11,830 bases of DNA from an uncultured Treponema sp. Lineage in GTDB: Bacteria; Spirochaetota; Spirochaetia; Treponematales; Treponemataceae. Below, piece by piece: positions 6,155 to 11,830 of the stretch (position 1 is its first letter; every line of letters starts with the position of its first letter). Location of the stretch: contig CALBXN010000148.1 of NCBI GenBank assembly GCA_937890485.1, forward strand, positions 1-11,830, written 5' to 3'. The notes beneath the pieces were generated by a model. That model searched no databases. It saw only the letters and a program-made list of their open reading frames with translations, and was not told the origin of the DNA. The position numbers and the translations under genes are program-made.

Positions 6155-7489
6155 TTAAAACTCTACAGATGATAAATACCGTTTAAGTAAAAATGCACAG
6201 AAGTAAGGAAACGTATGGATTTTATTTTCAAATCCAATATTTCCATGAATTAATTTTATACCAGTTGCAATATCTGGATAAGAATCACTTTTGATTAAAG
6301 TTGATAGAGATTTTGCTTTTCCATTTGTAGATTTTACTTCTACTGGAACCAATGATTTTTTTGTACGTACAAAGAAATCTTGTTCCAATGTTGAGTTTTC
6401 TTTTTTATAATAAAACAATTCATATCCTTGTTTGCAAAGAGCTTCTGCAATTACATTTTCATATAATGCCCCCTTGTAAACATTCATATTTTTATTAGCT
6501 CTTAAATCATCCTGTGATTCTTCATCAAGATTTGCAATTAAAAGTCCTGTATCTCTAAAATAAATCTTGTATTTTTCATCTTCATAATTTCCCTTTAATG
6601 GTAAATCTGGCGTATGAAGACAATAACAAATATTTATCATTCCTGCATCATTAAGCCATTCTATACAACCCCAATAATCTTTAAATCTGGCTCCATTTGC
6701 AACTTTTGAAATTTGGAATTTTTTATTTTCCTTCGCAAGTTGAACTGGAATATGGTTAAAAACATTCAATACACGGGTTTTATCTATTCCATCTACATAT
6801 TTTTTTATGTCTTCTTTGTAATCATTTATTAATTCATGTTGCAATTCAAGACTACCTTCAAAAGTTCCTTTTTTAATATAAGTTGAAACAACTTTTGGCA
6901 TGCCACCTAAAATGCAATAATCTAGAAAAAGTTCATTAAAAACGGATAGTGTTGTTTGATTAAAAGGTTCGCCAGATTTCATATGTGAAAGTAAATCTTC
7001 AATATCATCATTTCCATATCCTTTTGCCCATAAAAACTCTTCAAAATCTAAAGATTGCATAGAATATTCTGATTTATAGCCCACACTATTACTTTGAATT
7101 TTTTTATAATTTACGCCAAGCATTGAGCCACTACAAATAACATCAAACTTTCCGTCTATGCAAAAGGATTTTAAGCTTGTTGCGATTTCTGGATAATCTT
7201 GAATTTCATCGAAAAGAATAAGTGTTTTTCCACTTACAAATTTTTTTGATGGATCAATTCGAGAAATGTTTTTGATAACTGTATCTGAATCAAAGCTATT
7301 TGCACAAATTGTTTTATATTTTGATTCAAGTGAAAAATTTATATTTACAAAGTATTCATAATTTTGGGCAAAATGTTCAATAGAAGCAGTTTTGCCTATT
7401 TGCCTTGCACCTTTTACAATAAGGGGCTTCTTTTCGTCAGAGTTTTTCCATGAAATCAAATAGTCATCTATTTTTCTTTTTAAGTACAT
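6155..7489 (-). CDS. AAA+ ATPase, AAA_14/DUF4143 family (first copy)
   Basis: 444 residues from the ATG at 7489. Walker A is GARQIGKT (27-34), Walker B TLILFDEIQ with Asp94-Glu95, followed by a CSGSML sensor-like strand. The C-terminal half is DUF4143, with IYFRDTGLLIANL and ending in a small nuclease-like fold (LEQDFFVRT, then VPVEVKS) that resembles PD-(D/E)xK enzymes. The biochemical role of this widespread family is not settled; copies are common in Treponema and Bacteroidales accessory regions. The frame is open to an ATG at 7507, but that stretch contains the -10 box, so 7489 is preferred. No downstream partner on the same transcript is evident. The family call is firm; function is unknown. 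Confidence 0.85.
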   Translation of the reverse strand: MYLKRKIDDYLISWKNSDEKKPLIVKGARQIGKTASIEHFAQNYEYFVNINFSLESKYKTICANSFDSDTVIKNISRIDPSKKFVSGKTLILFDEIQDYPEIATSLKSFCIDGKFDVICSGSMLGVNYKKIQSNSVGYKSEYSMQSLDFEEFLWAKGYGNDDIEDLLSHMKSGEPFNQTTLSVFNELFLDYCILGGMPKVVSTYIKKGTFEGSLELQHELINDYKEDIKKYVDGIDKTRVLNVFNHIPVQLAKENKKFQISKVANGARFKDYWGCIEWLNDAGMINICYCLHTPDLPLKGNYEDEKYKIYFRDTGLLIANLDEESQDDLRANKNMNVYKGALYENVIAEALCKQGYELFYYKKENSTLEQDFFVRTKKSLVPVEVKSTNGKAKSLSTLIKSDSYPDIATGIKLIHGNIGFENKIHTFPYFCAFLLKRYLSSVEF

Positions 7490-7495
7490 AATCAA

Positions 7496-7504
7496 ATTAT
7501 AACA
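7496..7504 (-). promoter_or_regulatory. Extended -10 of the first DUF4143 gene, leaderless
   Basis: TGTTATAAT preceding the ATG at 7489 by 6 nt. It carries the TGn extension and a perfect -10, which compensates for the absent -35. No Shine-Dalgarno lies between it and the ATG. The start would be on or beside the AUG. Confidence 0.55.
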
Positions 7505-7599
7505 CATACCTACAAAAAAATGTACGAAAAATATAAAAAAAACACTATTTTATGAGGGAATAATCGAAGAAATATACTATTTTAAGAAAGATTCTTCAA

Positions 7600-8934
7600 C
7601 TAAATGAATGGTACAAGATACATTGGAATACAGAAAATATCAGCATCCTTGCGATATTCTTTTGTGTAAACCAGAAAGCGACTTCCAATATGTTTTGAAA
7701 ACTTCTCAGTAAAAATATCCATAGATTTATGACGATGATAATCTGATGATTTTGCTTCAATTGGGCAGACTTTATTCTTTCGGGAAAGAACAAAATCTAT
7801 CTCGTAATTATGATTAGAAGTTTTGCTTGGGAAAGTATGATAATAAAGCTCATCTCCTTTTGCTACCAACATTTGAGCAACTACATTTTCATAAACATAT
7901 CCAAGATTTGCTTGAATCTTATCTGAAAGCAATTTTTCATAAATAATATTTTCAGTAAACTCTTTGTCTTTAAAACAAAGAGTTACGAAGAGCCCTGTAT
8001 CACAGAGAAAAAGTTTAAACTTTTCCAAATCAATGTTTTGAGAAAGACCTGCTTCCGGTGCATTAGCATGATAAGCAATATTCACAGTTTTTGAATCCTG
8101 AAGTTTAGCAATGCGTTCAAGCATAGTTCCTGCTCTTGCATTTTCTATTACACTCGAAATCTGATAGCGAGAAGCATTCTTTTGAAGTTCTGCAGGTATA
8201 TGATCAAAAATCAAAGAAGAACGTCCTGATGAATCAAACTTCATAAAATCATTTTTATAGAGCTTCAAAATATCGCGCTTAACAAGGTCAACTTTGCTAA
8301 AATTGTTAGTTTTAATAAATGCTTCTACGGCTTGTGGCATTCCTCCAACAATCATATATAAACGGAACTTTTTCATCAGATCCCTATTTACGTCATCTCC
8401 TAAAGACTTCTTTTCTTGCCAGATAGTACGTCCAATTTCAAAAGAATTTGTTTGTCCTATAGCCCAGCAAAATTCCTCATAATCCATCGGATGCATTTGA
8501 ATGGTTCTCTCTTCACTTGGAATAAGAATGTTCTTTACATTTTCTTTAATAGAAAGAAGAGAACCCGTTTCCATATAATCATAACGGTGATCTTTAACTA
8601 AAAGTTTTATAGCCTGACGAGCCAATGGGAAAAGTTGAACTTCATCAAAAATAATAAGCGATTTGCGTTCTTTCAGTTCTTTTCCTGTGTAATACTGTAA
8701 CATTCGAAAAAAGGAATCTAAATCAGAAAGATCATTAAAAAGATTTTTGATATTCTGAGATGCAAATGCAAAATCAATTAGAATATATGTTTCATATTCC
8801 TTTTTTGCAAATTCTTCGACAGCTGTAGACTTTCCAATTCGTCTAGCCCCTTCTACAAGTAAGGCTGTATGACCATCAGACTCTTCCTTCCACGCCTTAA
8901 ATTTTTCCCAGATTTTTCTCTTAAATGTTTCCAT
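7600..8934 (-). CDS. AAA+ ATPase, AAA_14/DUF4143 family (second copy)
   Basis: 444 residues. Walker A GARRIGKS (29-36), Walker B SLIIFDEVQ with Asp97-Glu98, then TGSLLS as the sensor-like strand. DUF4143 includes KLFLCDTGLFVTL and a C-terminal YEIDFVLSRKNKVCPIEAKSS, again a PD-(D/E)xK-like arrangement. It has the same architecture as the neighbour at 6155-7489 but the sequences differ throughout, so they are family members acquired or diverged long ago, not a recent duplication. The 92-nt gap between them and separate promoters argue for independent transcription. Function is unknown beyond ATP binding. Confidence 0.86.
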   Translation of the reverse strand: METFKRKIWEKFKAWKEESDGHTALLVEGARRIGKSTAVEEFAKKEYETYILIDFAFASQNIKNLFNDLSDLDSFFRMLQYYTGKELKERKSLIIFDEVQLFPLARQAIKLLVKDHRYDYMETGSLLSIKENVKNILIPSEERTIQMHPMDYEEFCWAIGQTNSFEIGRTIWQEKKSLGDDVNRDLMKKFRLYMIVGGMPQAVEAFIKTNNFSKVDLVKRDILKLYKNDFMKFDSSGRSSLIFDHIPAELQKNASRYQISSVIENARAGTMLERIAKLQDSKTVNIAYHANAPEAGLSQNIDLEKFKLFLCDTGLFVTLCFKDKEFTENIIYEKLLSDKIQANLGYVYENVVAQMLVAKGDELYYHTFPSKTSNHNYEIDFVLSRKNKVCPIEAKSSDYHRHKSMDIFTEKFSKHIGSRFLVYTKEYRKDADIFCIPMYLVPFI

Positions 8935-8941
8935 GCCTTAA

Positions 8942-8970
8942 ATTATACAAAATCCCCTGAAGGATATCAA
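8942..8970 (-). promoter_or_regulatory. Strong promoter of the second DUF4143 gene, leaderless
   Basis: TTGATA (8970-8965), exactly 17 nt, then TATAAT (8947-8942), the best sigma-70-type promoter in the window. The ATG at 8934 follows after 7 nt, so the transcript would start at the AUG. The AAGG just before the ATG is too close to serve as a ribosome site. Confidence 0.65.
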
Positions 8971-9025
8971 GGAAAATATTCAAAATCCCCTTATCTTTTA
9001 AGCGAATCTTTGCTACTGGATTTTG
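8948..9025. repeat. Direct repeat and degenerate terminator arm
   Basis: CAAAATCCCCT occurs twice (8948-8958 and 8981-8991). The second copy can pair with GGATTTTG (9018-9025), an 8-bp stem that corresponds to the right arm of the terminator at 3282-3326 but with a long loop; it may be a weak terminator for the AbiE operon. Confidence 0.4.
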
Positions 9026-9058
9026 GTTTTAAAGTGTATAACATCAATTTTTATTGAT
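9013..9058. repeat. 46-bp dispersed repeat, copy 2
   Basis: 43 of 46 bp equal 3314-3359. It ends in the ATCAATTTTTATTGAT hairpin and lies about 80 nt past the abiEii stop, in the position that the repeat takes after each Rhs cassette. The remainder of the 8935-9140 gap shows no gene. Confidence 0.75.
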
Positions 9059-9140
9059 AGTTCATAAAAAAAGACAGGCAAAAATACCTAAATTTAAATA
9101 TCAATTTCTTTTTATATATTAAAATAATAAAGGTTAATTT

Positions 9141-9947
9141 TTATTCTAATAATTCTTTTAAGAAGTTTGCAATCGTGTCAAGAATTATATCTATAGGCTC
9201 ATCAATCCATTTTTTATCAGTTTCTGATAAACTTTTTTTGTAAAATTTATCAGAAAAAGCTAAATTTACTCTTTTTAATATGTCTGAAATATCATTTTCC
9301 CTCATACCATCATCTTTAAAAATGTAAGAATCAAAACATATATATAACTTTGATTTGTCGATTTTTTGGCATAGATAAAACATATCAAAGATGTCTTTGT
9401 ATCTAGTTGAAACAGGTCCGAATCGTAATAAAGATCTCAACTTTTCAGTAAACATTTGTTCATTTGAATTTATAAGAAGACTTGCACCTTCATCATCAAA
9501 AGCAATATCAAAACAGTATTCTTCTTGTTCTATAGAGAATTTATTATGAACTCCAAGATCAAGTTTGCTTAAAATTGTATGATTAAAGTTATCAGAAATT
9601 TGTAAATATACTCTTTTACCATGATAATCTTGTTGCTTAAGTTCTTCAATTTTACCCGTTCTTTTTATTATTATGCCATCAATACAATTTAATTTTTCAA
9701 TGAAAGCATCAATTGAGGAATCTGCAAGAGAGTATCTTACAAAATCGATGTCAAGATCCTGTGTTGCACGACGAATATTATTTGTTTTGCTTCGCATTAC
9801 AACACCACCCTTTATAGTTACATTTTTATTTAAGGAACCTGTTGAAATTGCTTTTAAAATTATATCCTGGCAAACTTTTGCACGAGCATTTATATCTCCG
9901 TATCCATTTGAAATTTCGTTTTCAATAAGATTTTCAATGTTTAACAT
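9141..9947 (-). CDS. abiEii: AbiEii-type nucleotidyltransferase toxin
   Basis: 268 residues, the toxin of a type IV AbiE system. Motif I is GG (47-48) followed by Arg60-Ala-Thr-x-Asp64-Leu-Asp66 (RATQDLDIDF), with the metal-binding aspartates intact. Motif II is KLDLGV (Asp130), and a later helix carries the NEQMFTEKLRSLLRFGP and TRYKDIFDMFYL blocks typical of the family. These enzymes are nucleotidyltransferases that stop growth; the related MenT toxins modify tRNA 3' ends, while the target of AbiEii itself is less clear. The ATG overlaps the upstream stop as TAATG, with GAGG 7 nt before it, so it is coupled to abiEi. It looks functional. Confidence 0.88.
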   Translation of the reverse strand: MLNIENLIENEISNGYGDINARAKVCQDIILKAISTGSLNKNVTIKGGVVMRSKTNNIRRATQDLDIDFVRYSLADSSIDAFIEKLNCIDGIIIKRTGKIEELKQQDYHGKRVYLQISDNFNHTILSKLDLGVHNKFSIEQEEYCFDIAFDDEGASLLINSNEQMFTEKLRSLLRFGPVSTRYKDIFDMFYLCQKIDKSKLYICFDSYIFKDDGMRENDISDILKRVNLAFSDKFYKKSLSETDKKWIDEPIDIILDTIANFLKELLE

Positions 9948-10492
9948 TAAAATACCTCTAAGCGTAATGTTTCCATAATCATTTTATTTTTGGGAAGTTC
10001 CATTGTATAATCTTGAATATCTTGAATATTCAAATCATACAGAATATTTCTATAATTATTTAAAACTTCTTTATAATAATCAAAAGGAATATTATTTTTA
10101 TTTCTTATAAGTTCTAACAGCATTCTTTCTTTGTTATATATTCTAATAGAAACACCAGAATCTATTTCTTTTATAATAACTCCTAGTTCTAAAGTCGCAC
10201 TATTTTCATATCGCTGAATAACTCTTTTATCTGAAATAGCAGCAGAACTTTTAGATGTTGCTAAATGATATTTCTCGGGAATTGTGTCTGTTAGGTTATG
10301 ATAATAAAATGCACTATTCATTGTAAAAACTGCATTAGGATATTTTGTTGAAATAATTTGTAATTCTGGTTCATAGGATTTATCAGAATAAATTCCTTTT
10401 TCAAGTTGATAAAGCTCACCATTTTTTATTGCTTTATTAATATTATATTGAGAACCATATTTATTTTTGCAATCATTGTATGTCAATATCAT
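9947..10492 (-). CDS. abiEi: AbiEi-type antitoxin and autorepressor
   Basis: 181 residues. The N-terminal winged-helix region shows NINKAIKNGELYQLEKGIYS, the usual AbiEi opening, and the following domain has NAVFTMNSAFYYHNLTDTIP and KYHLATSK. Family members neutralise AbiEii without direct protein contact (type IV) and repress their own operon by binding inverted repeats upstream. The gene is first in the operon, antitoxin before toxin. The start ATG has no Shine-Dalgarno (preceded by AATAAAAAAC). The pair sits between a cassette C 3' repeat and the repeat at 9013-9058, in a run of other toxin modules. Confidence 0.85.
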   Translation of the reverse strand: MILTYNDCKNKYGSQYNINKAIKNGELYQLEKGIYSDKSYEPELQIISTKYPNAVFTMNSAFYYHNLTDTIPEKYHLATSKSSAAISDKRVIQRYENSATLELGVIIKEIDSGVSIRIYNKERMLLELIRNKNNIPFDYYKEVLNNYRNILYDLNIQDIQDYTMELPKNKMIMETLRLEVF

Positions 10493-10509
10493 GTTTTTTA
10501 TTAAAACTC

Positions 10510-10530
10510 GGTAAAATAAATAAAATTACC
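10510..10530. promoter_or_regulatory. Candidate AbiEi operator
   Basis: GGTAA, 11 A/T bases, TTACC, 17 nt before the abiEi ATG, with a TATACT -10-like box about 15 nt further up. AbiEi proteins are known to bind inverted repeats at this place. The arms are only 5 bp, and a similar GGTAAAATTACC occurs at 4592-4603, so it could also be a general feature of AT-rich spacers here. Confidence 0.4.
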
Positions 10531-10589
10531 TATATTTAGTATAATATTACAAAGTATTTACCAATTTTTCAAGTATTTTAATATGGTTT

Positions 10590-10629
10590 TCCATCTCTAC
10601 CTACAAATTTTTATTGATGGGAATTGGGA
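10590..10629 (-). repeat. 3' module repeat, cassette C copy
   Basis: Positions 10590-10624 are identical to the 35-bp repeat at 4641-4675, and 10606-10629 are identical to 3347-3370, so this copy joins the two variants. It lies 34 nt after the cassette C immunity stop. Confidence 0.85.
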
Positions 10630-10662
10630 AAATACATAAAGTTATAATTCTCAATCTTACTT

Positions 10663-11238
10663 TTATTCAAATGCAAGAGATAATATATGTTGTATTTTAT
10701 TAAATTGTTTATCCACAGAAAAACTTGTATATAAGCTATATCTATATATTTTATTTTGCTTAAAATAGTGAATATAATATGATGTACCGCCAAGTAAAAA
10801 AGTATTTTCAGTTTTAAATATTTCTTTACTTTTGTTATTTGGTAGATTCAATGACAAATTTGATTTTGTTATCTTCATATCTTCATCCCAACAATTTACA
10901 ATCCAATTGGAGTTATTATTGTTTAATAAATATACATTTAATATCCCGTTATCAATATTAACTTCTGTAATTATCATATATTCAGAAGTATCTTTTTTTG
11001 TATTTATTTCTCCAGAAACATAACGACAAAAATCACTATTTAATGAAAGTGGATATGAATAAGTTAAATCATTTTTCATGTAATATTCATTCCAAAAATT
11101 TTTTTCAACATTAAATGAATATTCTTGTGTTTTTCCTTCTGTATCCACTTTATTACACCCAAAAATAAGAAAAATAAAAAGACTAATAATTATAATAATA
11201 AGGTCTAATATAAAGACCGTTTTCTTTTCTAACATCAT
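10663..11238 (-). CDS. Candidate lipoprotein immunity protein of cassette C
   Basis: 191 residues, not assigned to a family. A basic start (LEKK), a long hydrophobic segment and the lipobox LIFGC with Cys28 predict a lipoprotein, so the mature part (about 164 residues, Asn/Tyr-rich, beta-type pattern) lies outside the cytoplasm. Two ATGs are adjacent (11238 and 11235) behind GAGGGAAA, either usable. The gene begins inside the metallopeptidase gene, with a 56-nt overlap, a strong sign of coupling. By position it should be the immunity protein for the protease tip; an exported location means that the toxin is met in the periplasm. A plain accessory lipoprotein is the alternative. Confidence 0.65.
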   Translation of the reverse strand: MMLEKKTVFILDLIIIIISLFIFLIFGCNKVDTEGKTQEYSFNVEKNFWNEYYMKNDLTYSYPLSLNSDFCRYVSGEINTKKDTSEYMIITEVNIDNGILNVYLLNNNNSNWIVNCWDEDMKITKSNLSLNLPNNKSKEIFKTENTFLLGGTSYYIHYFKQNKIYRYSLYTSFSVDKQFNKIQHILSLAFE

Positions 11239-11788
11239 TTTCCCTCTTCAATGAGTTTGATTCAGCTGGTGGAGTTGTTCCATCTTTGCCTGTTCCTTTA
11301 TCAAAAACTTGTGTACCATTATCAAATGATTCAGAATGACCCAATTCGTGTGATAAACCTACATAAGTTGGTCTTTCTTTTGATCCAGAAGAATCTTTAC
11401 CTCCAGTTAATTTCTTTGGATTAAAATTAACATAACTACCACAAGGAGTTCCCTCTGAAAAGGAATCAGAGTTCGGTTCTGCTGAATTACCTTCTGTTGT
11501 TTTTCGAATAATATGCATATTATTCGAATTAACAAGACCTACAATTAGTTCTGTACCTTTTTCATGTCCATCTATTTTTACAGAATCGTCTATTGCAACC
11601 TTTCCAGTTTCCGAGTCCACTGTTGCACTTGGGCATATTTGTTTCAAATCATTTTCAACTTTTTTTATAAAATTTTTATCTCCTGTCTCAACAGAAAGTT
11701 CCCTTCCATCAGGGTCCGTATACCGCACCGGATTGTTCCCGGCGTAATGATACAAATTGCTATTGATGTGGTATGCTTTAGCAACCAC
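11183..11788 (-). CDS. Orphan Rhs tip C: zinc metallopeptidase toxin (M91/NleD-like)
   Basis: 201 residues from a GTG. Residues 1-28 are the Rhs tip (HINSNLYHYAGNNP, then RYTDPDG). The rest is a small zinc metallopeptidase: YVGLSHELGHS holds His147-Glu148-Leu-Gly-His151, two zinc ligands and the catalytic Glu. The conserved tail with EN, VRKENG and RPYY seen in M91-like effector tips follows. Upstream of the motif a PCGSYVNFNPKK strand fits the substrate-edge region. The best family guess is peptidase M91 (NleD-like effector), known as C-termini of Rhs proteins; another HExxH family is possible. The last 56 nt also encode the start of the lipoprotein. Like tips A and B it has no Rhs core; the leader runs off the right edge at 11830. 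Confidence 0.75.
   Translation of the reverse strand: MVAKAYHINSNLYHYAGNNPVRYTDPDGRELSVETGDKNFIKKVENDLKQICPSATVDSETGKVAIDDSVKIDGHEKGTELIVGLVNSNNMHIIRKTTEGNSAEPNSDSFSEGTPCGSYVNFNPKKLTGGKDSSGSKERPTYVGLSHELGHSESFDNGTQVFDKGTGKDGTTPPAESNSLKRENDVRKENGLYIRPYYYNY
11712..11764 (-). repeat. 53-bp Rhs-tip repeat, copy C
   Basis: 47 of 53 bp match copy A. Four of the six differences cluster in the part nearest the toxin, the expected place for divergence between tips. Confidence 0.85.
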
Positions 11789-11793
11789 ATCAA
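11763..11793. repeat. Inverted repeat at the leader/tip junction, cassette C
   Basis: TTGATGTGGT (11763-11772) and ACCACATCAA (11784-11793). Here three more pairs form inside (TGC with GCA), leaving one unpaired T and a TAAA loop on the minus strand. The arms are identical to those at 4355-4385. Confidence 0.8.
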
Positions 11794-11830
11794 CAAAGGT
11801 GAGTCAAGGGCTTGAACGACCAACGGGAGT
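11794..11830 (-). repeat. Shared cassette leader, copy C (cut by window edge)
   Basis: Identical to the proximal leader segment of cassette A at 4386-4422, up to the last base of the window. It shows that the leader beyond the hairpin is shared by A and C as well. Confidence 0.8.

Noticed and set aside
3347..10629. Dispersed 3' repeats as a CRISPR array
   Set aside because: Copies are kilobases apart and separated by genes, with no regular spacers or cas genes.
10611..10793. 60-codon minus-strand frame overlapping the lipoprotein 3' end
   Set aside because: It overlaps the lipoprotein gene and the 3' repeat and has no ribosome site.
3413..11830. Insertion sequence or integron as the carrier of the cassettes
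   Set aside because: No transposase or integrase gene is present in the window, and the repeats do not show the RYYYAAC/GTTRRRY core sites of attC.

Overview
The window is AT-rich bacterial DNA that looks like a host-associated spirochaete, most probably Treponema. The reasons are the recurring Rhs-tip peptide YHYAGNNPV(K/R)YTDP, a spirochaete-style lipobox (LIFGC) and the low GC content. The genus is an inference from sequence style, since no 16S or other marker is present.

Layout. (1) At 44-1411 (-) and 1441-3195 (+) are two divergent housekeeping genes with back-to-back promoters: argA, an N-acetylglutamate synthase, and an exported FMN/FAD fumarate reductase of the flavocytochrome c type. 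They are followed by a bidirectional terminator at 3282-3326. (2) Everything from 3413 to the right edge is on the minus strand and forms an accessory island of toxin, antitoxin and competition genes. It holds three orphan Rhs-tip cassettes. Cassette A (4380-3413) has an unknown glycine-rich tip toxin and a four-helix membrane protein as candidate immunity. Cassette B (5907-4766) has a GHH/HNH nuclease tip and a SMI1/KNR4 (SUKH) immunity protein. Cassette C (11788-10663) has an HELGH zinc metallopeptidase tip and a lipoprotein as candidate immunity. Between B and C lie two separate AAA+ ATPases of the AAA_14/DUF4143 type (6155-7489 and 7600-8934) and a complete abiEi-abiEii operon (10492-9141).

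Architecture. Each Rhs cassette contains the same 53-bp Rhs-tip DNA, and the upstream leader is shared too. The leader does not encode Rhs core; in cassette A it carries two in-frame stops ahead of the tip. The cassettes therefore look like silent or independently started tips, the classic reservoir for swapping Rhs C-termini by recombination. In A and C, a 10-bp perfect inverted repeat sits exactly at the leader/tip junction. In B, 85 bp including that hairpin is missing. The 3' ends of the cassettes, and also of the AbiE operon, carry a dispersed repeat family with the core AATTTTTATTGAT, including one pair of 35-bp copies that are identical. The picture is of modules bounded by shared sequence with variable toxin/immunity contents.

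Two smaller themes recur. Three genes (argA and both DUF4143 ATPases) have a good -10 box only 6-7 nt before the best ATG, which suggests leaderless mRNAs. Each toxin is tightly coupled to its downstream partner: a 4-nt overlap in A, a 2-nt gap in B, a 56-nt overlap in C, and a 1-nt overlap in abiEi/abiEii.
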